Shown here piece by piece: positions 1 to 11,998 of a DNA stretch of 64,000 nucleotides. Below the pieces are notes generated by a model that was given only the letters and a program-made list of their open reading frames with translations, had not been told where the DNA came from and searched no databases. This stretch comes from Limanda limanda. Taxonomy: Eukaryota > Chordata > Actinopteri > Pleuronectiformes > Pleuronectidae. The stretch lies in NCBI RefSeq assembly GCF_963576545.1, contig NC_083655.1:227501-291500 (forward strand). Reading direction: 5' to 3'. How positions within the stretch are numbered: position 1 is the first letter of the stretch; every line of letters begins with the position of its first letter. Made by a program: the position numbers and the translations under genes.

Positions 1-1428
1 GTCTCCAGACAGAGGGACAGGGCGTGTCTCCAGACAGAGGGACAGGGCGTGTCTCCAGACAGAGGGACAGTCTCCAGACAGAGGGACAGGGCGTGTCTCC
101 AGAAAGAGGGACAGTCTCCAGACAGAGGGACAGTCTCCAGACAGAGGGACAGGGCGTGTCTCCAGAAAGAGGGACAGTCTCCAGACAGAGGGACAGTCTC
201 CAGACAGAGGGACAGGGCGTGTCTCCAGACAGAGGGACAGAGCGTGTCTCCAGACAGAGGGACAGTCTCCAGACAGAGGGACAGAGCGTGTCTCCAGACA
301 GAGGGACAGTCTCCAGACAGAGGGACAGTCTCCAGACAGAGGGACAGAGCGTGTCTCCAGACAGAGGGACAGTCTCCAGACAGAGGGACAGTCTCCAGAC
401 AGAGGGACAGTCTCCAGACAGAGGGACAGAGCGTGTCTCCAGACAGAGGGACAGTCTCCAGACAGAGGGACAGAGCGTGTCTCCAGACAGAGGGACAGTC
501 TCCAGACAGAGGGACAGAGCGTGTCTCCAGACAGAGCGTGTCTCCAGACAGAGGGACAGTCTCCAGACAGAGGGACAGAGCGTGTCTCCAGACAGAGGGA
601 CAGTCTCCAGACAGAGGGACAGTCTCCAGCAAGAGGGACAGTCTCCAGACAGAGGGACAGAGCGTGTCTCCAGACAGAGGGACAGTCTCCAGACAGAGGG
701 ACAGTCTCCAGACAGAGGGACAGTCTCCAGACAGAGGGACAGAGCGTGTCTCCAGACAGAGGGACAGGGCGTGTCTCCAGACAGAGGGACAGAGCGTGTC
801 TCCAGACAAAGGGACAGTCTCCAGACAGAGGGACAGGGTGTGTCTCCAGACAGAGGGACAGTCTCCAGACAGAGGGACAGAGCGTGTCTCCAGACAGAGG
901 GACAGTCTCCAGACAGAGGGACAGTCTCCAGACAGAGGGACAGTCTCCAGACAGAGGGACAGAGCGTGTCTCCAGACAGAGGGACAGTCTCCAGACAGAG
1001 GGACAGAGCGTGTCTCCAGACAGAGGGACAGTCTCCAGACAGAGGGACAGAGCGTGTCTCCAGACAGAGCGTGTCTCCAGACAGAGGGACAGTCTCCAGA
1101 CAGAGGGACAGAGCGTGTCTCCAGACAGAGGGACAGTCTCCAGACAGAGGGACAGTCTCCAGCAAGAGGGACAGTCTCCAGACAGAGGGACAGAGCGTGT
1201 CTCCAGACAGAGGGACAGTCTCCAGACAGAGGGACAGTCTCCAGACAGAGGGACAGAGCGTGTCTCCAGACAGAGGGACAGGGCGTGTCTCCAGACAGAG
1301 GGACAGAGCGTGTCTCCAGACAAAGGGACAGTCTCCAGACAGAGGGACAGGGTGTGTCTCCAGACAGAGGGACAGTCTCCAGACAGAGGGACAGGGCGTG
1401 TCTCCAGACAGAGGGACAGTCTCCAGAT
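1..1428. repeat. Minisatellite, 19/25-bp units
   Basis: The whole stretch is a tandem array of a 19-bp unit (core tctccagacagaggg). A longer 25-bp form carries an extra agcgtg or ggcgtg. Rare variants (ccagcaagag at 626 and 1159; gacaaaggg at 805 and 1319) recur about 0.51-0.53 kb apart, so a block of about half a kilobase was itself duplicated. The array runs off the left edge of the window. Long reading frames exist in it only because the unit lacks stop codons. Confidence 0.95.
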
Positions 1429-1519
1429 CTTTAGATTGTGTGAAACTTGGTTGTTAAGATCAGATGAAGAATTGTTTATGATTCCACCCGTTGTGTGATG
1501 ACATGAGCTGTGTCACTGA

Positions 1520-1676
1520 GTGTGTGTGTGTGTGTGTGTGTGTCACTGAGTGTGTGTGTGTGTGTGTGTGTCACTGAGTGTGTCACTGAGTGTGTCACTG
1601 AGTGTGTGTGTGTGTGTGTGTCACTGAGTGTGTGTGTGTGTGTGTGTCACTGAGTGTGTGTGTCTGTGTGTGTTGG
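1520..1676. repeat. GT microsatellite interrupted by tcactgag
   Basis: Runs of (tg)n are broken at short intervals by the octamer tcactgag, giving a compound micro/minisatellite. I see nothing else in it. Confidence 0.9.
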
Positions 1677-2004
1677 CTGGTCGACAGCTGGACTTTCCTG
1701 AGTGTAGAAATGTGTGTTACACGAGTCCTGAGGTTGTGCGTTGTGCTCGTAATGTAAACAGCTCGTGACCTCATGTCACATGTGCTTCTGGATCAAATAG
1801 TTTCAGACTTTCATAATAACAACAGTTTAATGATGTGAGGAGAAGTTTTAGAGGTTTTACACAAAGTTCAATTCAAGGTTGTGGTTCCAGTTTATTCACC
1901 ATTCTATATTTGTGTGAACACAAAAACAATTATTCAATCAATTACAGTCTTTTTATTCAAGTAGGTTCTGACTCTAAGTAATAAGGGTGAATAATTCATG
2001 AGAT
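1677..2004. other. Non-repetitive spacer, no gene seen
   Basis: AT-moderate sequence between two tandem arrays. No convincing exon, RNA gene or transposon end was recognised. Confidence 0.5.
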
Positions 2005-2530
2005 GAGTGTGTAGTGTTTGTGTGAGATGTGTGTGTAGTGGTTGTGTGAGATGAGTGTGTAGTGGTTGTGTGAGATGAGTGTGTAGTGTTTGTGTGAGAT
2101 GAGTGTGTAGTGTTTGTGTGAGATGAGTGTGTAGTGGTTGTGTGAGATGAGTGTGTAGTGGTTGTGTGAGATGAGTGTGTAGTGGTTGTGTGAGATGAGT
2201 GTGTAGTGTTTGTGTGAGATGAGTGTGTAGTGTTTGTGTGAGATGTGTGTGTAGTGTTTGTGTGAGATGAGTGTGTAGTGGTTGTGTGAGATGAGTGTGT
2301 AGTGTTTGTGTGAGATGAGTGTGTAGTGTTTGTGTGAGATGAGTGTGTAGTGTTTGTGTGAGATGAGTGTGTAGTGTTTGTGTGAGATGAGTGTGTAGTG
2401 TGTGTGTGAGATGAGTGTGTAGTGTTTGTGTGAGATGAGTGTGTAGTGGTTGTGTGAGATGAGTGTGTAGGGTTTGTGTGAGATGAGTGTGTAGTGTTTG
2501 TGTGAGATGAGTGTGTAGTGGTTGTGTAGT
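2005..2530. repeat. 24-bp minisatellite
   Basis: About 22 copies of a 24-bp unit (gagatgagtgtgtagtg followed by gttgtgt or tttgtgt). The main variation is g/t at one site. On the minus strand the unit reads as an open 8-codon repeat (HTHLTQTL), which is a by-product of the repeat rather than a gene. Confidence 0.95.
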
Positions 2531-2621
2531 GATAACGCACACTGAGGTTATATAAAGACCTGTTTCTGAGTTTCTCTGGAACCTGATTCTGATGTTTCCT
2601 GTAATCGCTCCTTAGCACAAA

Positions 2622-3229
2622 CAGGGTTAGGGTTAGGTTTTGAAGAGAGGGTTAGGGTTCGTGTAGGGTTAGGGTTAGGGTTAGGTTCCGTGTAGGGTTA
2701 GGTTTTGAAGAGAGGGTTAGGGTCCGTGTATGGTTAGGTTTTGAAGAGAGGGTTAGGGTTAGGGTTCGTGTAGGGTTAGGGTTAGGGTTAGGGTTAGGGT
2801 TAGGGTTAGGGTTAGGGTCCGTGTAGGGTTAGGTTTTGAAGAGAGGGTTCGTGTAGGGTTAGGTTTTGAAGAGAGGGTTAGAGTTAGGGTTAGGTTTTGA
2901 AGAGAGGGTTAGGGTTAGGGTCCGTGTAGGGTAAGGGTTAGGGTTAGGGTCCGTGTAGGGTTAGGTTTTGAAGAGAGGGTTAGGGTTAGGGTCCGTGTAG
3001 GGTTAGGTTTTGAAGAGAGGGTTAGGGTTAGGGTCCGTGTAGGGTTAGGTTTTGAAGAGAGAGTTAGGGTTAGGTTTTGAAGAGAGGGTTAGAGTTAGGG
3101 TTAGGTTTTGAAGAGAGAGTTAGGGTTAGGGTCCGTGTAGGGTAAGGGTTAGGGTTAGGGTCCGTGTAGGGTTAGGTTTTGAAGAGAGGGTTAGGGTTAG
3201 GGTCCGTGTAGGGTTAGGTTTTGAAGAGA
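2622..3229. repeat. Telomere-like interstitial repeat array
   Basis: Runs of ttaggg, the vertebrate telomere unit on the plus strand, are mixed with two recurring interruptions, ttttgaagagaggg and gtccgtgtaggg. Both interruptions end in a telomere-like ggg. The longest pure stretch is about eight units near 2772-2816. The regular interruptions show that the array was amplified as composite units and is not a simple internal telomere fragment. Confidence 0.92.
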
Positions 3230-3593
3230 TATCTCCATGACTCCCCCTGCTTCGTCCTACGACTGGGCAGTTTGGACTAGGGAGCCAAAGGCAATGCACT
3301 GGCCCACGCTCGTCATTAATAACCCCCATTCTTACATATTCCCTTTGCCAAATTGGTTTTTGAAACGAGTTGGTTGGACTATTTTTTTCTATAGGCCCTA
3401 TTTTGATTTCCTAGTTTGATGGAACACATCATCAGTAGTTGATCTCAGGATCACTGGATGTTTCGGCCATTATCACTAGACACCCTCACCCGAGGGAGGC
3501 CCACCTGGGGTTGATCAAACCCCAGAGTGTGTCCCACTAAGTTTATAGTAATATAATTCAAAGGTTATTTTAGAAAAGGATTCACGGTTTTGT
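3230..3593. other. Unassigned segment with near-palindrome
   Basis: A non-tandem island between two telomere-like tracts. It contains the near-perfect inverted repeat ctggggttgatcaaacccc at about 3502-3521. Short open frames are present, but none resembles a protein I know. It could be a fragment of a dispersed repeat. Confidence 0.35.
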
Positions 3594-3754
3594 TTAGGGT
3601 TAGGGTTAAGGCTAGGTTTAGCCGGTTAGGTTCAGGCATCGGTTTAATATCTTAGGTTTAGGCAACAGATTAATATCTTAGGTTTATGGTTAGGGTTATC
3701 TGGTTAGGTTTAGAGTTAAGGTATTGGGTTAGGGTTAGGGTTAGGGTTAGGGAC
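3594..3754. repeat. Degenerate telomere-like tract
   Basis: Decayed ttaggg/ttaggttt units end in four clean ttaggg copies at about 3727-3750. This is probably the eroded edge of the same telomere-like domain as 2622-3229. Confidence 0.7.
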
Positions 3755-4632
3755 CCGTGTTTGCGTTCCTGTTCCTGTTCCTGTTTCTGCTCGACTCTGA
3801 AGCACAAGTGGAGCACACGTCTCGTTTGAATCTTCAGATCCTCGCTGGTTTCATCTCCCTGCTCCTCAGCTTCTCTCTGGGTCTTGTGAGCGCTTGTTTA
3901 ATGACCACATGTGATGAATTATTCATCCTCAGATGTAATTTGAGAAGAGTTTATGCAATATTATGTATTTTTGATGACTTTATTTCACAGGCTTTCATCT
4001 CTTGTCATGTCTCAGGACTTTATGTAACGCAAATACACTTCATGTTGTGTGTTGTTGTGTTGAATTTACATCTTTACAACATGGAGCTGTGAGCTCGCTG
4101 CTGCTCCTTCAGTTCGTTGCTTTGACTGAAAACTTTATCAACATTTACACATCGACTCTCTCGTAGGTAATTTTTGATTCTGCTGTGGTTTGTTACCTCT
4201 AAATACACTTGAATAATTGAAACTATTCCAAACTGAACTGATGAGAAACACTTGAACAAACATCAGAGAGATAAGAATGAGCTGAAATAACAGAAACATC
4301 TTTACAAACATTTATTTAAAGTCTTCTTTTAGTTTGGTCCCGTCTGCTAACATGGAGGAGGCTTGTGACCTGTACTGTAGCCACCATCACCCTGACCTTA
4401 AGGGAGCTGTCATGTCGTCCATCTTTCTTCTCAGTCTGTGGTTTGAAGCTGTAAAAATCAATTTAGTTTGATTGACATGATCCGTTCGGCCCATGAAAGT
4501 AATCGAGTAGTTTAGTTTGTGTGCGTCAGTGTGTGTTTGATGAATAACCAGTGACAGCTCGATACCAGTAACCCTTTGAAGTGGTGTGATCACACGTTGA
4601 ACGGTTTAACACAGATGTTGAGAACAAATGAG

Positions 4633-4683
<51 letters not shown>

Positions 4684-5225
4684 GGGCTTACATCAGTCTG
4701 CGACCTCAACAAGGTGTCGGTCACTTTCTTTAATGACTCAGCAGGGATCAAACACACTCTTCCCACAACAGCATCAGACACCGAACATCTGATGGGTTCT
4801 TTGATGACTCCACCCCCCCCCCCCCACCTGCTTGTAACTGTTTGGTATTCACACGTGGACCAATGGCGTCTCACTGATAGAATCCTACAGCTTGTCGTTA
4901 ACTAGAGAATAAATAAATGAGAATAAATGAGTTTGGTGAATCAACTCTTCTTCAACTTTGTGAAAACCTGGAGCACAACATCAGGTATCTGAAGACATCC
5001 AGACCTTTGTCCATCCATTCACTCGTTTTCTTCTGCTTATTTGTGATTGAATTTGGGATGTAGGAGGTTCCAGAGGGGGGGGAGCTCTACCCTGGTTCTC
5101 CTCCTGGTTGAGCGTGCTTAGTAAACGTCCTGTGGAGGGCGCCCAGGAGGATTCTGACTCCACCCACCTCCACTGACCTTTTTCAACATGAGGGTGAATG
5201 AACTCCTCCACATGTTTCTACTGAA
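3755..5225. other. Intergenic spacer with a CA microsatellite
   Basis: No gene was recognised. It includes a (ca)n run at 4636-4681, a C run near 4808, and a dispersed-repeat fragment at 4350-4440 that is listed separately. Confidence 0.55.
4350..4440 (+). repeat. Dispersed short repeat fragment (copy 1)
   Basis: The segment reads catggaggaggcttgtgacc, then tgtactgtagccaccatcac, and ends gctgtcatgtcgtccatctt. Its two halves match pieces at 11101-11165 and, inverted, at 26270-26345. I recognise this as a short non-coding repeat common in fish genomes, though I cannot name the family. Confidence 0.6.
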
Positions 5226-5228
5226 ACT

Positions 5229-6017
5229 TGGGTCAGGGTTAGGGTTAGCCTTGGGTTAGGGTTAGCCTTGGGTCAGGGTTAGGGTTAGCCTTGGGTTAGG
5301 GTTAGGGTTAGCCTTGGGTTAGGGTTAGGGTTAGCCTTGGGTTAGGGTTAGGGTTACCTAAGGGTTAGGGTTAGGGTTAGCCTTGGGTTAGGGTTAGGGT
5401 TAGCCTTGGGTTAGGGTTAGGGTTACCTAAGGGTTAGGGTTAGCCTTGGGTTAGGGTTAGGGTTAGCCTTGGGTTAGGGTTAGGGTTAGCCTTGGGTCAG
5501 GGTTAGGGTTACCTAAGGGTTAGGGTTACCTAAGGGTTAGGGTTACCTAAGGGTTAGGGTTAGGGTTACCTAAGGGTTAGGGTTAGGGTTGGGTTAGGGT
5601 TAGCCTTGGGTCAGGGTTAGGGTTAGCCTTGGGTTAGGGTTAGGGTTAGCCTTGGGTCAGGGTTAGGGTTAGGGTTACCTAAGGGTTAGGGTTAGGGTTA
5701 GCCTTGGGTTAGGGTTAGGGTTAGCCTTGGGTTAGGGTTAGGGTTAGCCTTGGGTCAGGGTTAGGGTTACCTAAGGGTTAGGGTTACCTAAGGGTTAGGG
5801 TTAGGGTTACCTAAGGGTTAGGGTTAGGGTTAGGGTTAGGGTTGGGTTAGGGTTAGCCTTGGGTCAGGGTTAGGGTTAGCCTTGGGTTAGGGTTAGGGTT
5901 AGCCTTGGGTCAGGGTTAGGGTTAGGGTTACCTAAGGGTTAGGGTTAGCCTTGGGTTAGGGTTAGGGTTAGCCTTGGGTCAGGGTTAGGGTTATAACCCT
6001 AACCCTGACCCTAACCC
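5229..6017. repeat. Telomere-like array with inverted terminal junction
   Basis: Tandem ttaggg units are interrupted regularly by ttagccttggg, ttacctaaggg and gtcaggg. Longer blocks of these variants recur several hundred bases apart, showing higher-order duplication. The right end flips from ttaggg to ccctaa orientation in a perfect 36-bp palindrome centred between 5993 and 5994. Confidence 0.93.
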
Positions 6018-6369
6018 AGGTGCTGCAGACTTTCATCCCAACTGCTTCAAACCGGCGAACTTCCATCAACTCAAGCAAAGTGCTGACACCACAGGAAGTG
6101 AAGGGGTCGTTCAGGGAGCTGACCCAAGATCAGGCCTCGCGTTCAGAGCAGAGCGAGAGGGGCGGAGTCAGCTGGTCTCCTGCCAGAAGCCTCCGGTGGT
6201 CGGAGGTGTTATGGCAGCAAGCGGAGGATCGTGTGGTCGAAAGCTTCACAGCAAACAAGACGTAAATATGGAAAATAAATCTGCTGCTCATCCTGAGAGG
6301 CAGATTAAATTAATAAGTACAGGAATGTAAAATCATTGTTTCACACACACACACAATGATGTCCTCATC

Positions 6370-6438
<69 letters not shown>

Positions 6439-6546
6439 GTGTGTGTGATGCTACCCCTTTGTATTTGTGTGTTTTCCCCGGCACCTGTAAAATCTTCCAG
6501 CAGTGATTAGTCAGCACTGAACGCCCAGCGAGCTGTTTGTCCTGGC

Positions 6547-6634
<88 letters not shown>

Positions 6635-8393
6635 TGTGTGTGTGTGTGTGTGTCTGTGTATGTCTGTGTGTGGGGGGGGGGCAGATCTACAGGACATGAT
6701 TCAGCAGATACTTTTGTTTGAGGTGGGCTGCGTCACCACAACACACACTTGAACACACACTCATTACTGCTGCAGTAACACAAACATCACACACAGTGGA
6801 GAGTGAATCAGGTTTCAATCATAATAAAAATGAACAAACTCATAAAACCTTAAATGCAACCGAGTGATTCTTCACAGCATCGTCGTGTCTTTGGATCTGA
6901 AGCTTTGAGACTTCAGGAGCTGATGTGGTTTCTCTCTGTGGAAAACAAACGTGTTTCCAGCCTCATTTCTCCCATGATGCACCAGGGCAGCTCTTTCCTA
7001 CGCTTGAGACTTGTCGGGAGTTGAGTCAGAGACATTTACCAGGAAATGAGTGTTGTGTGTTATTAGTTTGACCAGCCTGCACATCTGGATGAGACGTAAC
7101 TCGTCAACTGATCGTCACCGAGGAGCCGAGCTGCAGCTGAAAGATGGAAATGAATCCTTCAGTAAACTCATTCCTATCCAATAAAGAATGTTTGGACGTC
7201 AGTGTTTCTGAGATCCTGGTGATGATTCACATTATCTCTACATACACCAAGGCAGCAGTCGACATTCCTCTTGATGGACGCCTCGGCCACACTGAGATTT
7301 AAACACATGCTATATTTATTTCAAATCAACGCTGCAAATGAACAAAGCCTTTGTTTGTGTATCTGAGTCTTTGTGCGTGTTGTCATCATCACTGCAGACC
7401 AGCTGCGTTTGAGCCCAGCTCTCAGTGTTAAAGTGCAATGACCACAGAGTTGTGCTCAGTGTAAAGTTTATTCAAACGCTTGATGGAGGAGGTCAAGGTT
7501 TAGTCTTTGGGATTTCACGGGTCAGAAATCAGCAAGAACCCAGCAAGCTCTCGTCATCACAGGAACCTGAAGGAGACACAAGAGCCCAGAACAGATTCAT
7601 GTTTCACCCGTCGTTATTCTGATAACACGTGAACAACATGAAGGGAAATCACTATTCATGAGCAAATGATGAGAGACAAGAGACTGAGCTCGACCCGAAC
7701 ACGACAAGTGTCCTGTTTGTTTCTGACCCGAGCCCGATGACATCAGACGCTATCGATGAGTCTGTGTCACTGTCCCTCACTCAAGGTTATTACTGGATTT
7801 ATCTGATGACAGATGTGTGCAGTGGAAAAATTAAAACATCTGTCACATCAAAGCTCAGGACGTAAATGTGGAATCAGAAACTTTTAAGAAGCTGGGAACA
7901 AACTCTGATCCCACCTGTTACTTCCTTACTTCCTCCACATTGTTTACCTGCTCACTTCTTTAAAAGTTGTCCATGTATAATCAGATGTTAGCGTGATCTA
8001 AGATGACGAACCATTAAATAAAGTATTTCTGTTCAGCCGGCGTGTCCTCGGTTCATCCTTCGAAAGCTTGTCAGGAATGGTCCAGTAGCTTTTACAGTGA
8101 TGCATAATGTAAGTGAGGAGCTCTCTGAGTCCAAGCTGCGGCTCTCCAGGCCTGGAGGCTCCATACAGCTGGATTCAAACATGCGTCCGACCGCCGTCAT
8201 AAAAAGCACTCATGCATTATGGAGATGGATTGAATGTTTTGGGACATCATGCTTCTGCGGTTTGCGTTTTATGAGCTTTTACCTCGACCAGGCAGAGAGA
8301 GGTGGTGTGAGAACGTTGACCTGTGGAGATTTCACAGCACAGAGCAGACAAGCTGATGAAAAGCAGATGGATGGCCGTGTTCTCCTGCTGTGT
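6018..8393. other. Intergenic spacer with GT microsatellites
   Basis: Two long (gt)n runs lie at 6371-6453 and 6548-6671, with a G run just after the second. The rest is ordinary intermediate-GC sequence with only short open frames and no recognisable protein, RNA gene or transposon end. Confidence 0.5.
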
Positions 8394-9612
8394 GACGGAG
8401 AACCTCTGCTTCCTGAGGAACCTCTGCTTCCTGAAGAACCTCTGCTTCCTGAGGAACTTCTGCTTCCTGAAGAACCTCTGCTTCCTGAGGAACCTCTGCT
8501 TCCTGAGGAACCCCTGCTTCCTGAAGAACCTCTGCTTCCTGAGGAACCCCTGCTTCCTGAAGAACCTCTGCTTCCTGAGGAACCTCTGCTTCCTGAGGAA
8601 CCCCTGCTTCCTGAAGAACCTCTGCTTCCTGAGGAACCTCTGCTTCCTGAGGAACCCCTGCTTCCTGAAGAACCTCTGCTTCCTGAGGAACCTCTGCTTC
8701 CTGAGGAACCCCTGCTTCCTGAAGAACCTCTGCTTCCTGAAGAACCTCTGCTTCCTGAGGAACCTCTGCTTCCTGAGGAACTTCTGCTTCCTGAAGAACC
8801 TCTGCTTCCTGAGGAATCTCTGCTTCCTGAAGAACCTCTGCTTCCTGAGGAACCTCTGCTTCCTGAAGAACCTCTGCTTCCTGAGGAACCTCTGCTTCCT
8901 GAAGAACCTCTGCTTCCTGAGGAACCTCTGCTTCCTGAAGAACCTCTGCTTCCTGAAGAACCTCTGCTTCCTGAGGAACCTCTGCTTCCTGAGGAATCTC
9001 TGCTTCCTGAAGAACCTCTGCTTCCTGAGGAACCTCTGCTTCCTGAGGAACCCCTGCTTCCTGAAGAACCTCTGCTTCCTGAAGAACCTCTGCTTCCTGA
9101 GGAACCTCTGCTTCCTGAGGAACCTCTGCTTCCTGAGGAACCTGTGCTTCCTGAGGAACCCCTGCTTCCTGAAGAACCTCTGCTTCCTGAAGAACCTCTG
9201 CTTCCTGAGGAACCTCTGCTTCCTGAAGAACCTCTGCTTCCTGAGGAACCTCTGCTTCCTGAAGAACCTCTGCTTCCTGAGGAACCTCTGCTTCCTGAGG
9301 AACCTCTGCTTCCTGAGGAACCCCTGCTTCCTGAAGAACCTCTGCTTCCTGAGGAACCCCTGCTTCCTGAAGAACCTCTGCTTCCTGAAGAACCTCTGCT
9401 TCCTGAGGAACCTCTGCTTCCTGAGGAACCTCTGCTTCCTGAAGAACCTCTGCTTCCTGAGGAACCGCTGCTTCCTGAAGAACCTCTGCTTCCTGAGGAA
9501 CCTCTGCTTCCTGAGGAACCTCTGCTTCCTGAGGAACCTCTGCTTCCTGAAGAACCTCTGCTTCCTGAGGAACCTCTGCTTCCTGAGGAACCTCTGCTTC
9601 CTGAGGAACCTC
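8394..9612. repeat. 18-bp minisatellite, about 67 units
   Basis: The unit is gaacctctgcttcctgag with a frequent final-codon change (gag or gaa) and rare cccctg or cttctg variants. It has no stop codon in several frames, so open frames of over 400 codons appear on both strands. One of them reads LLPEEP repeats. There is no start context, splice site or conserved flank to support a real protein. Confidence 0.93.
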
Positions 9613-10304
9613 ACCTGATCCCTGCAGGACAGACATGTTCTTTTTAATTCTATCCACAACAAACTCTCACAGAGACGTAAACTGGAGTTGACTCTCGTGT
9701 CCATATTGAGTCAGCGGCAGATTTTCATCTCGAGACGAAGTGTTGGTGGAGATGATATTTGTGGGAGTGATGAAGAGTCGTGTGAACTCATCAGCCGGTT
9801 GAGATCCTTGTTGACTTTCTCCTGGTGTCGTGTTGGAATTTGAGGGGAGAAATCAGGTCGGGCCTCTTTGCAAAATTTAAATCCATGATCCCGAGAAATG
9901 TGAGGAAATATTTGTGCTTGATCTCACATATCAAAGAAGAGAGAGAAGAGTTTCTTCATGGCTTCAGTTCATCTCAGTTCAATGTGATGTTTTATCATCA
10001 TGGCTTCATATTCATATTCAGCCTACAGCAAGTCCACAGAGCTCTCACTCCATCACTCTTCTGTTCCACTTCTCTCGTTTCTTCTTTTCTTCCCTCACCT
10101 CCTTCCAGCACCTCTCACTATCTCCCCTTTTTTACATTCATCTCCTCCCTCTCTCTTTCTCTCCCCAGTCGTTTTGTATGTAGGTCGAATAGCTGTTAAA
10201 TGTAAATGTCCCTCATGCATAGCAGAGCAGGCCTCCTTCAGAAATACAGGGACTGAATGAGAAATGAAATTAAACACCTCCAGCCACTTCAAACATTCAC
10301 CCAG

Positions 10305-10380
<76 letters not shown>

Positions 10381-11966
10381 GGTGTGACCCTGCGGAGGCT
10401 GCATCCTCCCGTGGAGTCGATGTGGATTCGTCGAAGCGGATCAGCAGCCGTAATGAAGGAGTGAGGGGGTGGGCAGGCGGGCGGGGTCACAGCTGCTCAG
10501 GTCATGTAGCTCCGCCTCTGCAGAGGTGTCACCGCCTCGACTGGAAAACACAACAAACGAGCAGAGAGATGAACAGGTGATCTCACAACAAACCTTCACC
10601 AACGCTGCTGAAGACTTGATTGGCAGCAGGTGTCGATCGTCACGACAACAGGAAGTTCCCACGCTGTTGAATGATCGTGTTTCCACTCGGGGTCGGATTC
10701 ATCGGAAAGTTCACGTGAACACCATCTTCAGTTACTGACGTCATCACTTATAAACAAGTTCAGATCCTTTTACAATCAGCTTCAATTAGAAGCTTTTAAT
10801 GTGAACTGGTCAAATGTTACATGATCCAGTCCAGGTGTTTGTATGATTCACATGTAGACATGTATAACCTTATTTATATGCTTCTTTGTTATCATGCAAA
10901 CATTAGAAAAAGGTGTCAAATTCATCTACGTAGATAAATACAACTCGTGTTGTATTCCATGTTTGTTCCACATTCCGACTTCAGAGCACGAGAACAAATC
11001 GAAGTCTGATTAACGACAACACATTTGGGAACTCTGGGATATCGGAGCTTCTGAGCACAACTTGAACACACAGCTAGTCCGAGGCTAGCTTGTTAGCATG
11101 GACGTAGCCGGCCACCAGGGGGCGATTGAGACGTTTGGCTTCACTGTCATGTCGTCCATCTTTATTTAGTCTCCAACACAAACAGGTTAAAAATCGTAGA
11201 AATGACCTGACGTGCTTTTCTGAGGAGCTAAAACTTTGTGATAAGATGACATCAAAACTCCAGATCAGAAATCAGTGGATTCTATATGAAAAACTGATCA
11301 ATAACTCTGTATAAAATGTTGTGATTTATCCCTGAATTATCCTCTCGTTCTCACACTTGATGTTTGAAAATGTGATTTTTATGATGAGGAATGAATCTCG
11401 CACTGCGGCTCAAGTGACTCCCATCAGATCCTTCCTCCACGAGTCCAGATCTGATGGTTCAGTGTGAACAGAAGAAACCACTTCACTCTGAAAGGCTCCG
11501 AGGAGACGTCACATCATGGAGGACGTGACTGTGTGTGTGAGTCCGCAGAGAGGAGCCGTGTCGGGGGGGGGGTCTCTCCTCTGAATCTCAATGAGCCGTT
11601 CTCCATGAGGAGACCTGAGGTGACCCGGGTTCAGGCTCCAGGTCATAGCCAGGGCCGGCGACTCGTCCACAGGACACACGACCAGCGAGCAGGTTGGTCC
11701 TTTGAAACAAAGATTGAGAAACAAACCAGAACTCACAACTTGTTCTTTATCCAAGAGCTAGAGTAAAGGTCAAGAGGTCACCGAAATCACAGAGAGTCAT
11801 CCTCTTAGGACCACGAATATCAAGATGTCTCACTCTCGACCAAAACAGAAGAACCAACTCACTTTAATCATCGTCTCCTCCAATCCTATCTGCCATGAAA
11901 AAAGTTTAGGGAATCTCGAACGTGTGGCGTGTGATCCGCTGTGGCCCCCCCTCACGGGAGCAGCTG

Positions 11967-11998
<32 letters not shown>

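Noticed and set aside
24..1498. Open frames of 325-477 codons (SPDRGT/VSRQRD repeats)
   Set aside because: They are readings of the 19/25-bp minisatellite in overlapping frames, with no flanking gene structure.
3757..4092. 111-codon hydrophobic frame next to the telomere-like tract
   Set aside because: It starts with a tandem gttcctgttcct stretch and has no domain; probably chance.
9825..10199. 124-codon frame
   Set aside because: Mixed composition ending in CT-rich sequence; three overlapping frames are equally open, with no family resemblance.
11464..11766. 100-codon frame
   Set aside because: No similarity I can recognise and no splice or promoter context.
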